Assembly: GCF_026651875.1 (NCBI RefSeq) | Contig: NZ_CP104067.1 | Span: 4,578,501 to 4,642,500 of the forward strand | Origin: Alicyclobacillus fastidiosus | GTDB lineage: Bacteria; Bacillota; Bacilli; Alicyclobacillales; Alicyclobacillaceae | Direction of reading: 5' to 3' | DNA length: 64,000 nucleotides | Shown: in pieces, positions 28,600 to 38,166 of the stretch | Layout: each line of letters starts with the position of its first letter | How positions within the stretch are numbered: the first letter of the stretch is position 1 | The notes under the pieces: generated by a model | Databases searched by the model: none | The model's input: only the letters and a program-made list of their open reading frames with translations | What the model was told of the DNA's origin: nothing | Translations under genes and position numbers: made by a program

Positions 28600-28861
28600 C
28601 TCCTTCAAGGAATTTTCACGCCGTTTTATATGAAAGCCGCGGGTTTATTCCATTGGACGAGTATGGACCTTCTTGAAATAGCCTCTCGGCATTGGAGCGC
28701 AGAACAGTAAGATATATCGGAATGCCTTCCAAGAATCCACTGGAAAATCTGCGAGCAATGGTTTAAACCACCGTGTTCCTTGAAAAAGGGTATAACAAAC
28801 AGAGCGATGACGATCCGATTTTCAAAAAGTCATCGCTGGAGATGGTATGATTGGGGTATTT
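28600..28861. other. Intergenic region with hairpin
   Basis: GCGATGAC (28803-28810) pairs with GTCATCGC (28829-28836), downstream of the transposase at 28862. No gene was seen. Confidence 0.4.
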
Positions 28862-30340
28862 TCAGGCTGACAAGAGTATCGACGATAGGTCTAGATTACT
28901 CTCTTGGTACCAAGCGTCCATGTGTTGGCACATGGCAATGCCATAGATGCGGACGGTCCACATCATGGTGCTGCGATGCTTGGCAGCTTCGAGGAGAAAA
29001 TCTTCCTTTGCTCGCTTGTTGCTACGCTCGCAGGTGGTTCTGCGTTTGTAGACATCGTTCCACTCGTTGCTGTTGCGGGCGACGGGTGGGAACAAGCGAG
29101 GATTGTGTTTGGTATATGTGTGTACGCATCTTCCGTAAGGTGAATCAGAACAGGGCGTATCACAAGTCACCACACCTTTGACGACGAGTGGACAATAGTA
29201 CTTTCGGCGACCGCGTGTGTAGTCGTAGCCACGATCTTTCATCTCTAGCCCCTTTTTACAAAACGGAACCCCAGTAGGGGAAAACGTGATGTCATCCTTG
29301 CGAACCCCCTTGCTCCCCGTACTGCGCAGGTTTAAATCGATAAATGGCTTTACTTTCCGTGATAGAAGGTACTGGTAGATTGGCAGTGCGTCGTGCGCGG
29401 CATCTAAAATGGCTTTGTCCCAGGTATATTCACGAAAGCGTTCGACGAACTCACGCGCACTGACTACCCAAGAGGTCGCATCATGGCGCGAAGCTCGTTG
29501 AAGTCTGGGGTAAAGTGGCAGGTCGTAAGGACTATCCGCAGCAACAAACGTGTAAAGGTGATAACCGAAGAAGTACCTGTTTCGATAACTGTCCCAGCCC
29601 ATATCACAGTCGGGTTGGGAATAGATACGATAGCATCTGCATGGCTTGATACCGAGTTCACGACAGTTGCAAAGTCGTCGGCTACGAACTTGGGTAGCTG
29701 TTTGAAGCGGCATTCCATCACCTGCGATTGACAGTGCGTTCGTGTCGCCCAGTAAGCCTAGAGTGGCAGATACGGTAAGGAACTGCTGTTGAAAGAGCAC
29801 AAGCAATCTGTCAAATGGCTGTGGCTTGGTGACTGAGCGCTTTTGTAGCTGAGCCATGAGATTTGCGATTTTGCTATACGCTTTGGTTGGTGCCTTTTCT
29901 CCCTTTTTGCCACCTTTGACTTTCTTTCGATTGAGTCTGAGCTTGGGCGAAAGATTCGCGGAGGTATGAGACCACAGCCGCTTAAAGAAATGGTAGAAGG
30001 TACCGACACCAGGCGTTTTCCCGTACTCAAAGCCACTCAGGATGGCATACAGTGGGCAACGATGCAACTGATTGACCCACTCTGTAATCGATGGTTCTCC
30101 GACTTGCAACATGAGTAGATAGGAACGAAGTAAGTCGGCAGGGTCAATGGACCTTGGACCACGACACGAAAAAGCTCCTTCGAGTAAGCGAAACGTGCAA
30201 GAGAGGTCGGTAATCCAGAACTTCTTAACAAGCGACCAGTCCTTTGCGACAAAGAGAAGCGACCCATTCCCGTAGTGAATACGAAGTTGTTGCTCAACGA
30301 ACGACTGATACTGCTGATGAGACCGCACCATGGGTAACAT
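28862..30340 (-). CDS. DDE transposase, IS4/IS5-superfamily type
   Basis: A 492-residue transposase. LLGDTNALSIAGDGMPLQTA carries the first catalytic Asp, YTWDKAILDAAHDALPIYQY the second, and YKRRTTCERSNKRAKEDFLL supplies Glu in a Y-x-x-R-x-x-x-E setting. It contains a Cys-rich insertion (LCNCRELGIKPCRCYRIY). No inverted repeats could be identified, so element ends are not assigned. The imperfect direct repeat AAAAAGTCA at 28824 and 30407 is noted only. Confidence 0.8.
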   Translation of the reverse strand: MLPMVRSHQQYQSFVEQQLRIHYGNGSLLFVAKDWSLVKKFWITDLSCTFRLLEGAFSCRGPRSIDPADLLRSYLLMLQVGEPSITEWVNQLHRCPLYAILSGFEYGKTPGVGTFYHFFKRLWSHTSANLSPKLRLNRKKVKGGKKGEKAPTKAYSKIANLMAQLQKRSVTKPQPFDRLLVLFQQQFLTVSATLGLLGDTNALSIAGDGMPLQTATQVRSRRLCNCRELGIKPCRCYRIYSQPDCDMGWDSYRNRYFFGYHLYTFVAADSPYDLPLYPRLQRASRHDATSWVVSAREFVERFREYTWDKAILDAAHDALPIYQYLLSRKVKPFIDLNLRSTGSKGVRKDDITFSPTGVPFCKKGLEMKDRGYDYTRGRRKYYCPLVVKGVVTCDTPCSDSPYGRCVHTYTKHNPRLFPPVARNSNEWNDVYKRRTTCERSNKRAKEDFLLEAAKHRSTMMWTVRIYGIAMCQHMDAWYQESNLDLSSILLSA

Positions 30341-30567
30341 AAAGCAACCCCAATTCCGATGAGATAGAGCGGTTAAGCCCTTCTCGGCGATTGTTGGGGT
30401 GATTCTAAAAAGTCAAGTATTATTTGGCGCACAGCGTATTTTCTTTGCATGGTGGCGCTGAATTTCCAATTTTGAATTGTCAAGTGGAACTGACGAACAT
30501 GGGGGCAAACGAAGATCCTCCAGGCACAGAACCGTTGAGGGTTCAGCGACAATCCAATACCGAGAGG

Positions 30568-30679
30568 CTATTGAACATACGGGGGCATAAACGGAAGAGT
30601 CGCCCGTTGGATGGATTGCATGATTATAGGTCCCAAAGCGCCGTCTCTTGTGTCGCTCTCGGGCAGGAATGTTCAATAG
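30568..30679. repeat. 112-bp MITE-like sequence with 11-bp inverted ends
   Basis: CTATTGAACAT at 30568-30578 is repeated inverted at 30669-30679. It lies in a stretch (30341-30806) with no supported gene. Related single ends (TATTGAACTATAGGG) occur at 35512 and 38449, so this may be a member of a small dispersed repeat family. Confidence 0.45.
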
Positions 30680-30806
30680 CGAGTCTACACGTACCAGTGG
30701 TAGACTTAACAGTGTTACTCGACACCCCCAATCGAGCAAGTGACAGATGCTGCGCACCCGGTAACCAAGGTTGCGGATGACATTATTGAGCAAATGAGGG
30801 CTGTTC

Positions 30807-32684
30807 ATGTTAACAGAACGATTTGTTGATGAACTTCTTGGGGATTTTTTGTTTTCGCGTGAGACCTACCACCCCTTTCCCACAATTGAAGACCGCGATG
30901 CATGGGACAGTTTACCTTCTGTTCTCAAAAAGTTTTGGAAGGACAGAGGTGAACGTAAGCTCAATCATTCATGGACCACCATTACAGCCACTCAATATAT
31001 GGATTACAGCAGAACTGGAAATCGGACTAGATATGACAACGTTTTCTGGGAGCGAAGACAGGACCTTGCTAGTTTGGTTGTCGCCGAATGTATTGAGAAT
31101 CAGGGGCGCTTTCTGGACGACATCGTCAACGGGATCTGGTGTATTTGCGAAGAAACGTTCTGGGGTATACCAGGCCACGGGTATATGATGAAGAGACACG
31201 ACTCGCTTCCTGATGTGTCAGACCCGATTATTGAGTTGTTCTCTGCTGAAACTGCGGCGTTGCTCGCCTGGACATCCTATCTGCTGAAAAGCAAATTAGA
31301 TTCAATCAGTATCATGGTGTGCGAACGTATCCTATTCGAAGTTGACAGACGGATTCTTACTCCCTATTTAAACCGGACTGATTTCTGGTGGATGGGATTT
31401 AACCAAGAGAGAATGCTGAATAATTGGAATCCATGGTGTAATTCAAATTGTCTAGCAGCATTTTTACTCTTGGAAGACGATCCACAGCGTCGTGAAGCAG
31501 CTGTGGTAAAGACGATGCGCAGTTTGGATAATTATATTGATCGACTTCATTCGGATGGGGGTTGCGAGGAAGGTCCGAAGTATTGGACGTTCGCCGGCGG
31601 AGCGCTTTTCGATTGTTTAGAACTGCTTTACGGTGTTTCTGGCGGAAAGATTGACGTATACAACGAACCTCTTATTCAACAAATAGGGCGTTACCTTTAT
31701 AAGGCTTTCATTGATGATTGCTTTTATGTTAATTTCGCTGACAGTTCGCCTAAAGTGGATATCCCTGCGGAATTAGTTTACCGATATGGGATCCGTATTG
31801 GGGATTCCAAGCTGTCTGGACTAGGCGCAATGGCACTAAAGAAAAAACGGGAACGTTCAACTGTTTTGGATTTCGCGAACATGTTTCGTATGTTGCCTGC
31901 TCTGTTCAATTATTCGAAGGTAGAGGACCATGTCGGAGATAATCCGTTGGTCCGAGATGCGTGGCTCGACGGAATACAAGTGATCGTGGCAAGGGAACAG
32001 CATGGATCATCCAAAGGGTTGTACCTCGCCGCAAAGGGTGGGCACAACGACGAAAGTCATAATCACAACGACATTGGTCAGTTTATCGTGTATTGCGACG
32101 GCTCCCCGATGGTCATAGATCCCGGAGTAATGACTTACACGGCAAAATCATTCTTTTCAGAGCGCTACACAATTTGGGCAACACAATCGGCTTATCATAA
32201 TCTTCCCATTGTAAACGGGGTCCAACAACTGAATGGGAGACAGTATCAAGCTTATGAGGTCAGGTATCACCAAGAAGATACGATAGCGTCGATTACCATG
32301 AACATAGCAGGTGCTTATCCCGATTCCGCCGGGATTAAAAGCTGGATCAGATCAGCAAGTTTCATTCGGGACTCGCATCCATGTATTGAAATTAAGGACA
32401 ACTTCCAATTGAAACGTGTGACGGATGACATCACACTGATTTTAATGACACCTTACTCTCCGCAAAGTGAAGGAAACGGGAGCATTGTTTTGCAAGATGA
32501 TCATTACCATACAGTAAGGATCCAATATAACGGAGAGATGTTAGAAGTTTCGTCGGAGAAGATACCAATTGAGGATGAAGCCATGAGAGAGATATGGGGA
32601 GACCAAATTTATAGAATTAAACTTAAAACCATTAAAGCGATAGATCACGGAGAATGCGTCCTTAAAATAAGCCAATTTCCATAA
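30807..32684 (+). CDS. Heparinase II/III-like protein
   Basis: A 625-residue cytoplasmic protein without a signal peptide. The first about 370 residues are an alpha/alpha-toroid (SDGGCEEGPKYWTFAGGALF lies in it). From about residue 405 the heparinase II/III C-terminal beta-sandwich begins with LYLAAKGGHNDESHNHNDIG, where the His residues bind metal or substrate, and continues DGSPMVIDPGVMTYT. Family members are polysaccharide lyases on uronic-acid polymers; the lack of a signal suggests imported oligosaccharides. ATG 30807 has GAGGG upstream. It stands alone. Confidence 0.82.
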   Translation: MLTERFVDELLGDFLFSRETYHPFPTIEDRDAWDSLPSVLKKFWKDRGERKLNHSWTTITATQYMDYSRTGNRTRYDNVFWERRQDLASLVVAECIENQGRFLDDIVNGIWCICEETFWGIPGHGYMMKRHDSLPDVSDPIIELFSAETAALLAWTSYLLKSKLDSISIMVCERILFEVDRRILTPYLNRTDFWWMGFNQERMLNNWNPWCNSNCLAAFLLLEDDPQRREAAVVKTMRSLDNYIDRLHSDGGCEEGPKYWTFAGGALFDCLELLYGVSGGKIDVYNEPLIQQIGRYLYKAFIDDCFYVNFADSSPKVDIPAELVYRYGIRIGDSKLSGLGAMALKKKRERSTVLDFANMFRMLPALFNYSKVEDHVGDNPLVRDAWLDGIQVIVAREQHGSSKGLYLAAKGGHNDESHNHNDIGQFIVYCDGSPMVIDPGVMTYTAKSFFSERYTIWATQSAYHNLPIVNGVQQLNGRQYQAYEVRYHQEDTIASITMNIAGAYPDSAGIKSWIRSASFIRDSHPCIEIKDNFQLKRVTDDITLILMTPYSPQSEGNGSIVLQDDHYHTVRIQYNGEMLEVSSEKIPIEDEAMREIWGDQIYRIKLKTIKAIDHGECVLKISQFP

Positions 32685-32813
32685 CAGTCCAAATGTCTTC
32701 TTGCGCAAACGGGGGCATTCGTATTATGAGTGAAAGAGGTCTCTTTGTATTTTTTAATTACACTTGTCCCCAACATCACGTCTAATCAAATCCCGCAATT
32801 AGCAAGTCCCCCA

Positions 32814-32850
32814 TTGACAATATTAATGATGGTCAATATGATCTGATCAT
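32814..32850 (+). promoter_or_regulatory. Promoter and operator of the ars operon
   Basis: TTGACA (32814-32819), 17 nt, TATGAT (32837-32842): a near-consensus sigma-A promoter. ATGATC-T-GATCAT (32838-32850), a perfect palindrome, overlaps the -10 and start region, exactly where ArsR would block polymerase. Confidence 0.75.
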
Positions 32851-32870
32851 CGATATCGATGGAGGTCAAT

Positions 32871-33224
32871 ATGGATACTGAAATGTTGCTTACAAGGCTA
32901 AGTGCACTAGCCGATAAAAGCCGTTTTAACATTCTTCAGATCATGGCGAGAGGAGCCATCGCCACCTGCTGTGATCGTATAGAGGCTTATGAGAACGGAT
33001 GCTGTGTCGCAGACGTTGTGACTGTTACCGGTCTTTCACAACCGACTGTGTCGCACCATTTAAAATCCTTGGAAAAGGTGGGGTTGGTCCGCAAGGAACT
33101 TCGGGGGCCGTGGGCTTGCTACTTTCCAAACCCAGAAGCCATCGAGGAAGTAGTCCAAGGTCTGAAAGTACAGTTGTATCCTATGGCAAACAATGCCGAT
33201 ATCAAAGGAGGATGCTGTCCATGA
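32871..33224 (+). CDS. arsR: ArsR-family metalloid-responsive repressor
   Basis: A 117-residue winged-helix repressor: TGLSQPTVSHHLKSLEKVGL is the recognition helix region. It is rich in vicinal cysteines (Cys33-Cys34, Cys44-Cys45, Cys115-Cys116, plus Cys83), which fits trivalent arsenical sensing and resembles ArsR types that respond to methylarsenite. It should release its operator when As(III) or MAs(III) binds. The frame opens at ATG 32859, but GGAGGT before ATG 32871 fits better. Its stop overlaps the start of arsI (ATGA), so the genes are translationally coupled. Confidence 0.9.
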   Translation: MDTEMLLTRLSALADKSRFNILQIMARGAIATCCDRIEAYENGCCVADVVTVTGLSQPTVSHHLKSLEKVGLVRKELRGPWACYFPNPEAIEEVVQGLKVQLYPMANNADIKGGCCP

Positions 33225-33658
33225 CCATTTTAAAACCTCATGTTGCTATCAATGTGAACGACTTTGACAAATCTCTATTGTTCTACCGCAATTTCTTTGG
33301 CTTGGAACCTGTTCGCGTACGCGAAGGCTATGCGAAGTTCGATCTTGATCAACCACCACTGAACTTTACGATCAATCGACACGAGTATGGTGATCTCGGA
33401 GCTCTAAATCACCTTGGTCTTCAAGTCAGTTCGACCGATGATGTTCTTGCGGCCAAGGAGCGCCTAATGTCTGCTGGGCTGGCAACGTTCGATGAGATGA
33501 ATACGAACTGTTGCTATGCCCGACAGGACAAAATCTGGGCAACCGACCCAGACGGAAATCGATGGGAAGTATTTGTCGTTCTCGATCAAGAGACAGACAG
33601 CGATCCGGTGTCGCAGAACAAATATACGACACCAGTGAAGGGTTGTTGCGCGAGCTAA
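33221..33658 (+). CDS. arsI: ArsI C-As lyase (VOC-family, ArsI/CadI)
   Basis: A 145-residue vicinal-oxygen-chelate protein. His7, His64 and Glu117 fit the Fe(II) ligands, and Cys97-Cys98 in TNCCYARQDKIWATDPDG is the substrate-binding pair of ArsI. The enzyme uses O2 to cleave the C-As bond of trivalent organoarsenicals such as methylarsenite. It also has a C-terminal GCC. It overlaps arsR by 4 nt. CadI is the only close alternative name; the ars context favours ArsI. Confidence 0.9.
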   Translation: MTILKPHVAINVNDFDKSLLFYRNFFGLEPVRVREGYAKFDLDQPPLNFTINRHEYGDLGALNHLGLQVSSTDDVLAAKERLMSAGLATFDEMNTNCCYARQDKIWATDPDGNRWEVFVVLDQETDSDPVSQNKYTTPVKGCCAS

Positions 33659-33720
33659 TTAGAAATGTCGGGCGTCGGACATTCTGGCGCCCGTGGAAGT
33701 TCACTTGAAGGAGCCACAGA

Positions 33721-35013
33721 ATGGTTTACTTGGCTGTCGTATTGTTCATCGTCACATTAGTGTTTGTTATATGGCAACCTAAAGGATTATCTATTGGTTG
33801 GAGCGCCCTCGGAGGCGCGATTCTGGCACTGCTCTTTCACGTCGTATCGTTCCAAGATGTCGTTTCTGTAACGAAAATCGTCTGGGATGCTACTCTCACG
33901 TTTGTCGCTATCATTATCACTTCCACAATCCTCGACAAGATTGGATTCTTCGAGTGGGCGGCATTGAAGATGGCGCGTGCAGCAAATGGCGATGGAAGAA
34001 AGGTTTTCGTCTATGCCATATTGCTTGGAGCAGTGGTGTCAGCGTTCTTCGCGAACGATGGTGCAGCATTGATTTTGACTCCAATTGTGCTGGAAAAGGT
34101 TAAGCTCTTAAAGTTTGACATGAAGAAAATGATCCCGTTCGTTATGGCGTCAGGGTTCATCGCTGATACAACCTCATTACCACTCATCGTCAGTAACCTT
34201 GTGAACATTGTGTCGGCTGACTACTTCCACATCGGCTTTCTCAGTTACTTAGCTCATATGCTTGTTCCTGATTTCTTTTCCCTTGGCGCTAGCATCCTGG
34301 CGTTATATCTGTTTTTTCGCAAAGACATTCCAGATAAGTACAATCCGAGCGCTCTCTCTGAGCCGGCGAGTGCAATTGCTCACGAGGGTATGTTCAAGGC
34401 GTCATGGGTTATCCTCTCGTTGCTTCTTGTCGGGTACATCTTGACCGAGTTGTTGCACATACCTGTCTCATCGGTGGCAGGTGTCATTGCGATTATTTTC
34501 CTCATTGCGGGAAGCCGTACAAGAGTGATTCAACCGTGGAAGGTCATCAAAGAGGCTCCCTGGGCGATAGTCGTCTTTTCTATTGGCATGTACGTGGTTG
34601 TCTACGGACTTCGGAACGCAGGACTAACAACACTTCTCGGTCATGTGATTCAAGGCGCAACACATGGAGGGTTATTCGCAGGGACAATAGCAATGGGCTT
34701 CATCGCGGCGATCTTGTCTAGTGTCATGAACAACATGCCAACGGTTATGATCGACGCACTCGCCATCCATTCCACAGGTGCGACAAACGTGATGCAAAAC
34801 GCGCTTGCCTACGCGAATGTCATCGGCTGTGACTTGGGGCCGAAAATTACGCCTATTGGCTCATTAGCAACATTGCTTTGGCTTCATGTCCTTGGGAAGA
34901 AGGGGATTTCGATCTCATGGGGCCGCTACTTTCGAACTGGGATCGTTTTGACCATTCCGACACTGTTTGTAACGCTATGCGGGCTTTATGTGTGGAGTGT
35001 AGCCATCAGATAA
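33721..35013 (+). CDS. arsB: Arsenite efflux permease ArsB
   Basis: A 430-residue, roughly 12-TM permease of the ArsB/NhaD superfamily. It has [19 protein letters not shown] near residue 105 and a repeat-like [19 protein letters not shown] near residue 340. It exports arsenite (and antimonite) through the cytoplasmic membrane using proton motive force. ATG 33721 has AAGGAG upstream. It is third in the operon, and no arsA is present. Confidence 0.93.
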   Translation: MVYLAVVLFIVTLVFVIWQPKGLSIGWSALGGAILALLFHVVSFQDVVSVTKIVWDATLTFVAIIITSTILDKIGFFEWAALKMARAANGDGRKVFVYAILLGAVVSAFFANDGAALILTPIVLEKVKLLKFDMKKMIPFVMASGFIADTTSLPLIVSNLVNIVSADYFHIGFLSYLAHMLVPDFFSLGASILALYLFFRKDIPDKYNPSALSEPASAIAHEGMFKASWVILSLLLVGYILTELLHIPVSSVAGVIAIIFLIAGSRTRVIQPWKVIKEAPWAIVVFSIGMYVVVYGLRNAGLTTLLGHVIQGATHGGLFAGTIAMGFIAAILSSVMNNMPTVMIDALAIHSTGATNVMQNALAYANVIGCDLGPKITPIGSLATLLWLHVLGKKGISISWGRYFRTGIVLTIPTLFVTLCGLYVWSVAIR

Positions 35014-35029
35014 CTTGGGAGGATTCAAC

Positions 35030-35455
35030 GTGTCTAAAAAGCTTATATACTTTCTTTGCACAGGTAATTCGTGCCGCAGTCAAATTGCAGAAGGATGGGC
35101 ACGGCATCTGGGCGGAGATGCGTACGAGGTACATAGTGCTGGTGTGGAAGCACATGGTCTGAATCCGCGGGCAGTCACAACCATGAAAGAAGTCGGCGTC
35201 GATATATCGAGTCACAAATCTAAGTTAATTGACGTGGATCTTCTGAATAAGGCTGATTACGTGATCACACTTTGTGGGGATGCAAACGACAAGTGCCCGG
35301 TAACACCTCCGCACGTTACACGTTTGCATTGGGGCTTTGACGACCCCGCCAAGGCAACTGGGATGGAGGAAGAGATTCGAGCCAAGTTTGCGGAAGTGCG
35401 GGAGGCAATAAGAGATAAGATTGATAAGTTTTTAACAGAGGAAACCCAAGAGTAA
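35030..35455 (+). CDS. arsC: Arsenate reductase, thioredoxin-coupled
   Basis: A 141-residue low-molecular-weight phosphatase-type ArsC. Cys10, Cys15 and Arg16 ([10 protein letters not shown]), Cys82 and Cys89 ([11 protein letters not shown]) and Asp105 (WGFDDPA) fall at the same positions as in the Bacillus subtilis and pI258 enzymes. It reduces arsenate to arsenite for ArsB, recycling through thioredoxin. The frame opens at TTG 35015, but GGAGG followed 7 nt later by GTG 35030 sets the start. Confidence 0.95.
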   Translation: MSKKLIYFLCTGNSCRSQIAEGWARHLGGDAYEVHSAGVEAHGLNPRAVTTMKEVGVDISSHKSKLIDVDLLNKADYVITLCGDANDKCPVTPPHVTRLHWGFDDPAKATGMEEEIRAKFAEVREAIRDKIDKFLTEETQE

Positions 35456-35485
35456 CATTCCGAATCCCGTATAGAAGTGTGCACT

Positions 35486-35516
35486 CAACGCGGCCTACGG
35501 TCGCGTTGTTGTTATT
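35486..35516 (+). terminator. Terminator of the ars operon
   Basis: CAACGCG (35486-35492) pairs with CGCGTTG (35502-35508), followed by TTGTTATT, 31 nt after the arsC stop codon. Confidence 0.8.
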
Positions 35517-35734
35517 GAACTATAGGGAGCATAAGTTCAAAAACGACGGATAGTTGGTTGTTGATTACGTCCATGCTGAAGATGTGTCGCAGAAAGGACA
35601 CTACTAGTCATCTCATAGGGGGTAATTCAATGCGCCTGTCCGAAGCATCTGACTCATTGTTAAGAGTTCGTTCGTGTCCATTCTTCAATACAAATTCAAT
35701 CGTTGAGAGATAGACTAAAATATTTATTCATTTA

Positions 35735-35773
35735 TTTACTCAGTCTTAACTTGTTCTTAATAGAAATTATACT
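35735..35773 (+). promoter_or_regulatory. PhoP-box-like direct repeats and -10 upstream of the phosphoesterase
   Basis: Hexamers TTTACT (35735), TTAACT (35746) and TTAATA (35757) recur with exact 11-nt periodicity, each matching TT(A/T/C)ACA at five of six positions. TATACT (35768) follows 5 nt later as a plausible -10. This is the layout of PhoP-activated promoters in Bacillus. Confidence 0.6.
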
Positions 35774-35858
35774 GAATTGCTTTACTATTTAGCCACCAAG
35801 ACTAATAAATGTTATTAACGTGGACTAACAGAGAAATTATTGCTAGGAGGAAAACACA

Positions 35859-37553
35859 TTGCAAAAGAGGTTGAAGAAACCATTTGCAGTTGTTGCTAGT
35901 ATCGCAGCACTCGGTACAGTAGTAACAGCCGGAACCATGTCTACTGTATTCGCATCATCACCAATACCAAAGACACCGCAAACACAAGTAATCAGTGGTG
36001 CAAAGACTACTACTCCTATTAAACACGTTGTTGTTATTTTTGGCGAAAATGTTTCGTTCGATCATTATTTCGGAACATATCCACACGCGACCAACCCCCC
36101 GGGCGAACCGAAGTTCACACCGGCTCCAAATACACCGACCGTCAATGGTCTAAGTGGTGCGCTACTCACCCAGAATCCTAACCTTGTCAATCCACAACGT
36201 CTGGATCGCTCAGACGAGAACCCACCAGACAACGACCATGGTTACACCGCTGAGCAAAAGGCCATGGATGGCGGATTGATGGATCAATTTGTACAAGCGA
36301 CCGGGAACGGTAACGACACTGTTATGGACTACTATGACGGGAATACCGTGACTGCTATGTGGAATTATGCACAACATTTCTCTTTAAACGACAATTCGTT
36401 CGGCACCAATTTTGGCCCGTCTTCACCAGGGGCTATTAACCTGATTTCTGGGTCTACTCACGGCGACGGCGCGATCGCTTACTCGGGCAACGTGGACGAC
36501 CCAAGCGCAAAGCCAGTCGCCACAATCTCGGGAGCACTGGACCAAAACCAAACACTGTATAGCGACAAAGACCCTTACTTCGATAAGGATTCTACAGGCA
36601 CAACCGTAGAGATGACCGGCAATAACATCGGTGACTTGTTGAACGCAAAGAACATTACATGGGGCTGGTTTGAGGGCGGATTCCGCACCAATTCAGAAAA
36701 GCACACAGCCGTAAACGGTGCTACGTCAACTGACTACGTTCCACACCACGAACCGTTCCAGTTCTACAAGTCGACGGCAAACCCTGAGCATTTGCCGCCT
36801 TCTTCGCCTAGCATGATTGGCAAGACGGACCAGGCAAACCACCAATACGACCTGACCGACTTCTGGACAGCTGCCGATTCCGGAAACCTGCCTGCTGTGA
36901 GCTTCCTGAAGGCACCTGCGTACGAGGACGCACATCCGGGTAACTCCGATCCGCTCGACGAACAGACATTCGTGACCAACACCATCAACCAGTTGGAGCA
37001 ACTGCCTACGTGGAGCAGTACAGCAGTGATTATCAACTATGACGACTCCGACGGTTGGTATGACCACGTGATGCCGCCCATTATCACTCAATCGGACGAT
37101 CCGAATGCGGATGTCCTGGTAGGAGATCCAGGCAAGTCGTCGCCGCACGCTCTTAATTACCCAGATAAGCTTGGATACGGCCCACGCCTGCCGCTACTCG
37201 TGATTTCGCCTTATGCGAGGCAGAATTTCGTGGATAACACGATGACCGACCAATCCTCCATCCTCAAGTTCATCGAGGACAACTGGAATTTGGGTACTAT
37301 CGGCAATGAGTCCTCGGATGCTTTTGCCGGTACGCTGGACAACATGTTCGACTTCTCGCACCCTACCGATGGTAAACTGTTCTTGAATCCGAGCACGGGC
37401 GAACCAGAATCACAAGGTGCAGCGAAACAACAATTTGATAGCTATGTAGCAAAAGTGTACAGCGATGCAGGTGTCACACAACCGAATACGCCTACAGTAC
37501 CAGTTCCTAGTAAGACACCAGCACCAGGGAAACTAGGAAAAATACTAGGATAG
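35859..37553 (+). CDS. Secreted phosphoesterase (phospholipase C / acid phosphatase family)
   Basis: A 564-residue exported protein. A Lys/Arg-rich start, the hydrophobic core AVVASIAALGTVVTAGTMST and a cleavage site near VFASS make a type I signal peptide. The PF04185 phosphoesterase motifs follow: HVVVIFGENVSFDHYFGTYP (metal-binding Glu-Asn and nucleophile region), GPSSPGAINLISGSTHGD, NYDDSDGWYDHV and PLLVISPYARQNFV. Members hydrolyse phospholipids or phosphomonoesters, often at acid pH. It starts with TTG 35859, 8 nt after AGGAGG. The upstream PhoP-like box suggests induction by phosphate starvation. The C-terminus is Pro/Thr-rich. Confidence 0.88.
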   Translation: MQKRLKKPFAVVASIAALGTVVTAGTMSTVFASSPIPKTPQTQVISGAKTTTPIKHVVVIFGENVSFDHYFGTYPHATNPPGEPKFTPAPNTPTVNGLSGALLTQNPNLVNPQRLDRSDENPPDNDHGYTAEQKAMDGGLMDQFVQATGNGNDTVMDYYDGNTVTAMWNYAQHFSLNDNSFGTNFGPSSPGAINLISGSTHGDGAIAYSGNVDDPSAKPVATISGALDQNQTLYSDKDPYFDKDSTGTTVEMTGNNIGDLLNAKNITWGWFEGGFRTNSEKHTAVNGATSTDYVPHHEPFQFYKSTANPEHLPPSSPSMIGKTDQANHQYDLTDFWTAADSGNLPAVSFLKAPAYEDAHPGNSDPLDEQTFVTNTINQLEQLPTWSSTAVIINYDDSDGWYDHVMPPIITQSDDPNADVLVGDPGKSSPHALNYPDKLGYGPRLPLLVISPYARQNFVDNTMTDQSSILKFIEDNWNLGTIGNESSDAFAGTLDNMFDFSHPTDGKLFLNPSTGEPESQGAAKQQFDSYVAKVYSDAGVTQPNTPTVPVPSKTPAPGKLGKILG

Positions 37554-37614
37554 GAAACCATCCGACACTACCTGCATCCAAGTAGTCCTTCCGTAAAGAA
37601 TGAACGAATGTTTA

Positions 37615-37660
37615 CACGTCGACGCACGCACTCGGTGCGGGTCGACGTGCATGCATTTTA
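37615..37660 (+). terminator. Terminator after the phosphoesterase
   Basis: CACGTCGAC ... GTCGACGTG (37615-37649) with an inner CGCAC/GTGCG stem forms a long hairpin, followed by CATGCATTTTA. Confidence 0.75.
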
Positions 37661-37722
37661 TAGAGCTTTTCCCCGATACCATATCTCTGAATCATTACCG
37701 GTTACACGGAGTAGCCTTACCC

Positions 37723-38166
37723 AATATGACCTCGCTGGGCTCCAACGCTATTTCGGTTGTCGTCATCATTCTCGTCGCGTTGATTATGGGCTTTCGTTCA
37801 TCGGCAGGGGTGCTGTCATGGCTTGCCATAGCTGGTATACTCGCGCTGGTTACACTAGTCTTAACCTGGATCGCGGTGATTGCCGGACTATCAGCAAAAT
37901 CGGTAGATGGTGCAAACGCCTTTTCCTATCCGATTCTCTTCCTGCCGTTTATCAGCTCGGCGTTCGTACCCACTAAGAATATGCCTCTAGTCGTTCGCGT
38001 CTTTGCCAACAACCAACCTGTCAACTCAATTGTCGATGCAATTCGATCCTTGCTCGTCGGGAGCCCTGTCGGTAATGACATTTGGATTGCGCTCGCATGG
38101 TGTTTAGGCATTCTTGTTGTTGCGTATGTATTCGCAATGTGGGTTTACAAACGGAGAATATCATAA
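37723..38166 (+). pseudogene. ABC-2 type transporter permease, C-terminal fragment
   Basis: About 148 codons (from TSLGSNAISVVVIILVALIM) carry four hydrophobic segments and the ABC-2 signature region with FLPFISSAFVPTKNMPLVVR and NNQPVNSIVDAIRSLLVG, as in DrrB-like permeases. The usual N-terminal half and the ATPase partner are absent. The open frame upstream to 37600 is unrelated sequence overlapping a terminator, so this is a 5'-truncated remnant. Confidence 0.8.

Noticed and set aside
28824..30415. AAAAAGTCA direct repeats as target duplication of the 28862 transposase
   Set aside because: No inverted repeats could be found just inside the repeats, so they may be chance.
30424..30780. 118-codon frame upstream of the heparinase-like gene
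   Set aside because: No ribosome site or domain; it covers the inverted-repeat element.
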